From JACKHO01 sp041398745 (GTDB lineage Bacteria > Planctomycetota > Planctomycetia > Planctomycetales > Planctomycetaceae): 64,000 bases of DNA. This document shows positions 63,068 to 64,000 of the stretch, piece by piece. The position numbers were made by a program, and so were the translations under genes. Numbering within the stretch: position 1 is the first letter of the stretch; each line of letters begins with the position of its first letter. The notes under the pieces were generated by a model, which saw nothing but the letters and a program-made list of their open reading frames with translations, searched no databases and was not told where the DNA came from. The stretch spans positions 558,001 through 622,000 of the forward strand of contig JAWKUB010000006.1 of the NCBI GenBank assembly GCA_041398745.1. The letters run 5' to 3'.

Positions 63068-64000
63068 GTACATCGCACAACGAGTCACGTGGTCGGATCC
63101 GCGTCGTGGGTATCGTCATCCTGCTGATGTGGGGAGTTCTTATTGCACGTCTGCTGCATATTCAGTGGTGGCGGCAGGAAGACTTCACGTCCATTGCCAC
63201 ACGGCAACAGGTTAGTTCCGAAACAATTCTCGCGCGACCGGGAGATATCCTGGATCGTCGCGGTCGGTTGCTGGCGACGACCATTGCGGTCCCGAGTTTC
63301 TATGTCGATCCTGCCGCACTCGACAATCCCCACGACTTCGCTGCACAGGTTGCTCCCGCGCTGGGGCTCTCTGCCGAGAAGCTTGCATGGCAAATTCAGG
63401 AGGCGTCAGAGCGTCGTTTTCTGTGGGTCAAACGACGCCTCACTGAGGAAGAACGTCAGGCCATCGAGGCGCTGCAACTTCCGTCACATGCCTGCGGGAT
63501 GAAAGTGGAATACCGCCGACACTACCCGCAGGGAAGTCTGGCGGCACACGTTATTGGCCTCCGCGATGTTGATGGCCAGGGCCGCGGCGGAATAGAGCAG
63601 ACGTTCAGCGAACAGCTACAGGGACACGACGGCAAACGCCGTTTTGTGCGTGACGCCCGAGGCCACGTGCTCGACGTGCTGGAAGAAGTCACTGAGCCGC
63701 CGGTCGATGGTGCGGAAATCACCCTCACGCTCGACGCCGTGATCCAGCTGCGTCTGGAACAACAGCTCGATGCATTGGTGAAGCAGTATTCCCCACGTGG
63801 TGTGTGTGGAATTGTGCTCGATCCCCAACGTGGCGAAATTCTCGCAATGGGGAGCCGGCCAACACTCGATCCCAACCGCCCGCAGGATGCATCGGAGCAG
63901 GCGTGGAAGAATTTGTGCATTTCCGCAGTGTACGAACCGGGGTCCACCTTTAAGCCACTGGTCGTCGCACGGGCACTCGACCTCAAGACCATTCAGCCAT
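63064..64000 (+). CDS. ftsI: Septal peptidoglycan transpeptidase FtsI/PBP2-like (3' end outside window)
   Basis: 312 codons are visible. The short N-terminus is followed by a membrane anchor (VVGIVILLMWGVLIARLLHI). The PBP dimerisation domain follows (ARPGDILDRRGRLLATT and the later PQGSLAAHVIGLRDVDGQGRGGIEQTFSEQL). The transpeptidase domain begins with STFK at residues 294-297, the catalytic Ser motif S-x-x-K. The rest of the active site (SxN, KTG) lies beyond the window. It is coupled to the ftsL-like gene by a 4-nt overlap. Planctomycetes usually lack ftsZ, yet keep this group of genes. Confidence 0.93.
   Translation, partial: MSTSHNESRGRIRVVGIVILLMWGVLIARLLHIQWWRQEDFTSIATRQQVSSETILARPGDILDRRGRLLATTIAVPSFYVDPAALDNPHDFAAQVAPALGLSAEKLAWQIQEASERRFLWVKRRLTEEERQAIEALQLPSHACGMKVEYRRHYPQGSLAAHVIGLRDVDGQGRGGIEQTFSEQLQGHDGKRRFVRDARGHVLDVLEEVTEPPVDGAEITLTLDAVIQLRLEQQLDALVKQYSPRGVCGIVLDPQRGEILAMGSRPTLDPNRPQDASEQAWKNLCISAVYEPGSTFKPLVVARALDLKTIQP

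Overview
The window looks like a chromosome segment from a planctomycete (Planctomycetales, probably Planctomycetaceae-like; moderate GC, no plasmid or phage backbone seen). The supporting signs are a planctomycete-type ECF sigma factor followed by a serine/threonine kinase, a secreted sulfatase, PL10 pectate lyase and GH88/105 hydrolase, an NHLRC2-like thioredoxin/NHL protein, and a small rsmH-ftsL-ftsI fragment of the division/cell-wall cluster with no mraZ beside it. I base this on gene content only; no database search was possible. No tRNA, rRNA, CRISPR array, integrase or transposase gene was seen.

Layout. 1-5.7 kb (minus): partial NHLRC2-like protein, ABC-F ATPase, CDP-diglyceride synthase (cdsA) and a degenerate phosphotransferase. 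5.9-9.1 kb (plus): threonine synthase, a small membrane protein and a rhomboid protease. 9.1-10.5 kb (minus): an unknown protein and a GNAT acetyltransferase. 10.8-14.2 kb (plus): a tight operon of FAD amine oxidoreductase, RMD1/DUF155-like membrane protein and DUF1624-type membrane acyltransferase. 14.2-17.4 kb: a sulfatase divergent from a GntP-family permease that has a visible promoter. 17.5-24.7 kb: secreted HEAT/TPR protein, TolC-like protein and Ig-like surface protein. 24.7-36.6 kb: a catabolic block with ceramidase-like protein, ThuA protein, BshB1 deacetylase, PL10 lyase, M28 peptidase, sialidase-fold protein and GH88/105 hydrolase. 36.8-39.9 kb: unknown membrane or secreted proteins. 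39.9-42.9 kb (minus): coaE, rho and an FGE-like protein. 43.3-45.1 kb: small membrane protein and aroA. 45.5-51 kb: a 1386-residue coiled-coil FtsK/EccC-like ATPase and, facing it, an HNH nuclease in AT-richer DNA bracketed by palindromes. 51.3-56.3 kb: CE1-like esterase, a coupled membrane protein, ispG, and the kinase/sigma pair. 56.6-60 kb: an NRAMP-like transporter without the canonical metal motif and a NupG-like MFS permease ended by a strong terminator. 60.3-64 kb: rsmH, a LysM protein, ftsL-like gene and ftsI (cut by the window end).

Housekeeping functions (threonine, shikimate, isoprenoid, CoA and phospholipid synthesis, transcription termination, septal peptidoglycan) are interleaved with secreted degradative enzymes. 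The most unusual parts are the orphan EccC-like ATPase with a repeat-rich leader, the palindrome-flanked HNH gene next to it, the motif-less NRAMP-like carrier, and several REP-like or MITE-like palindromes that sit only between genes.
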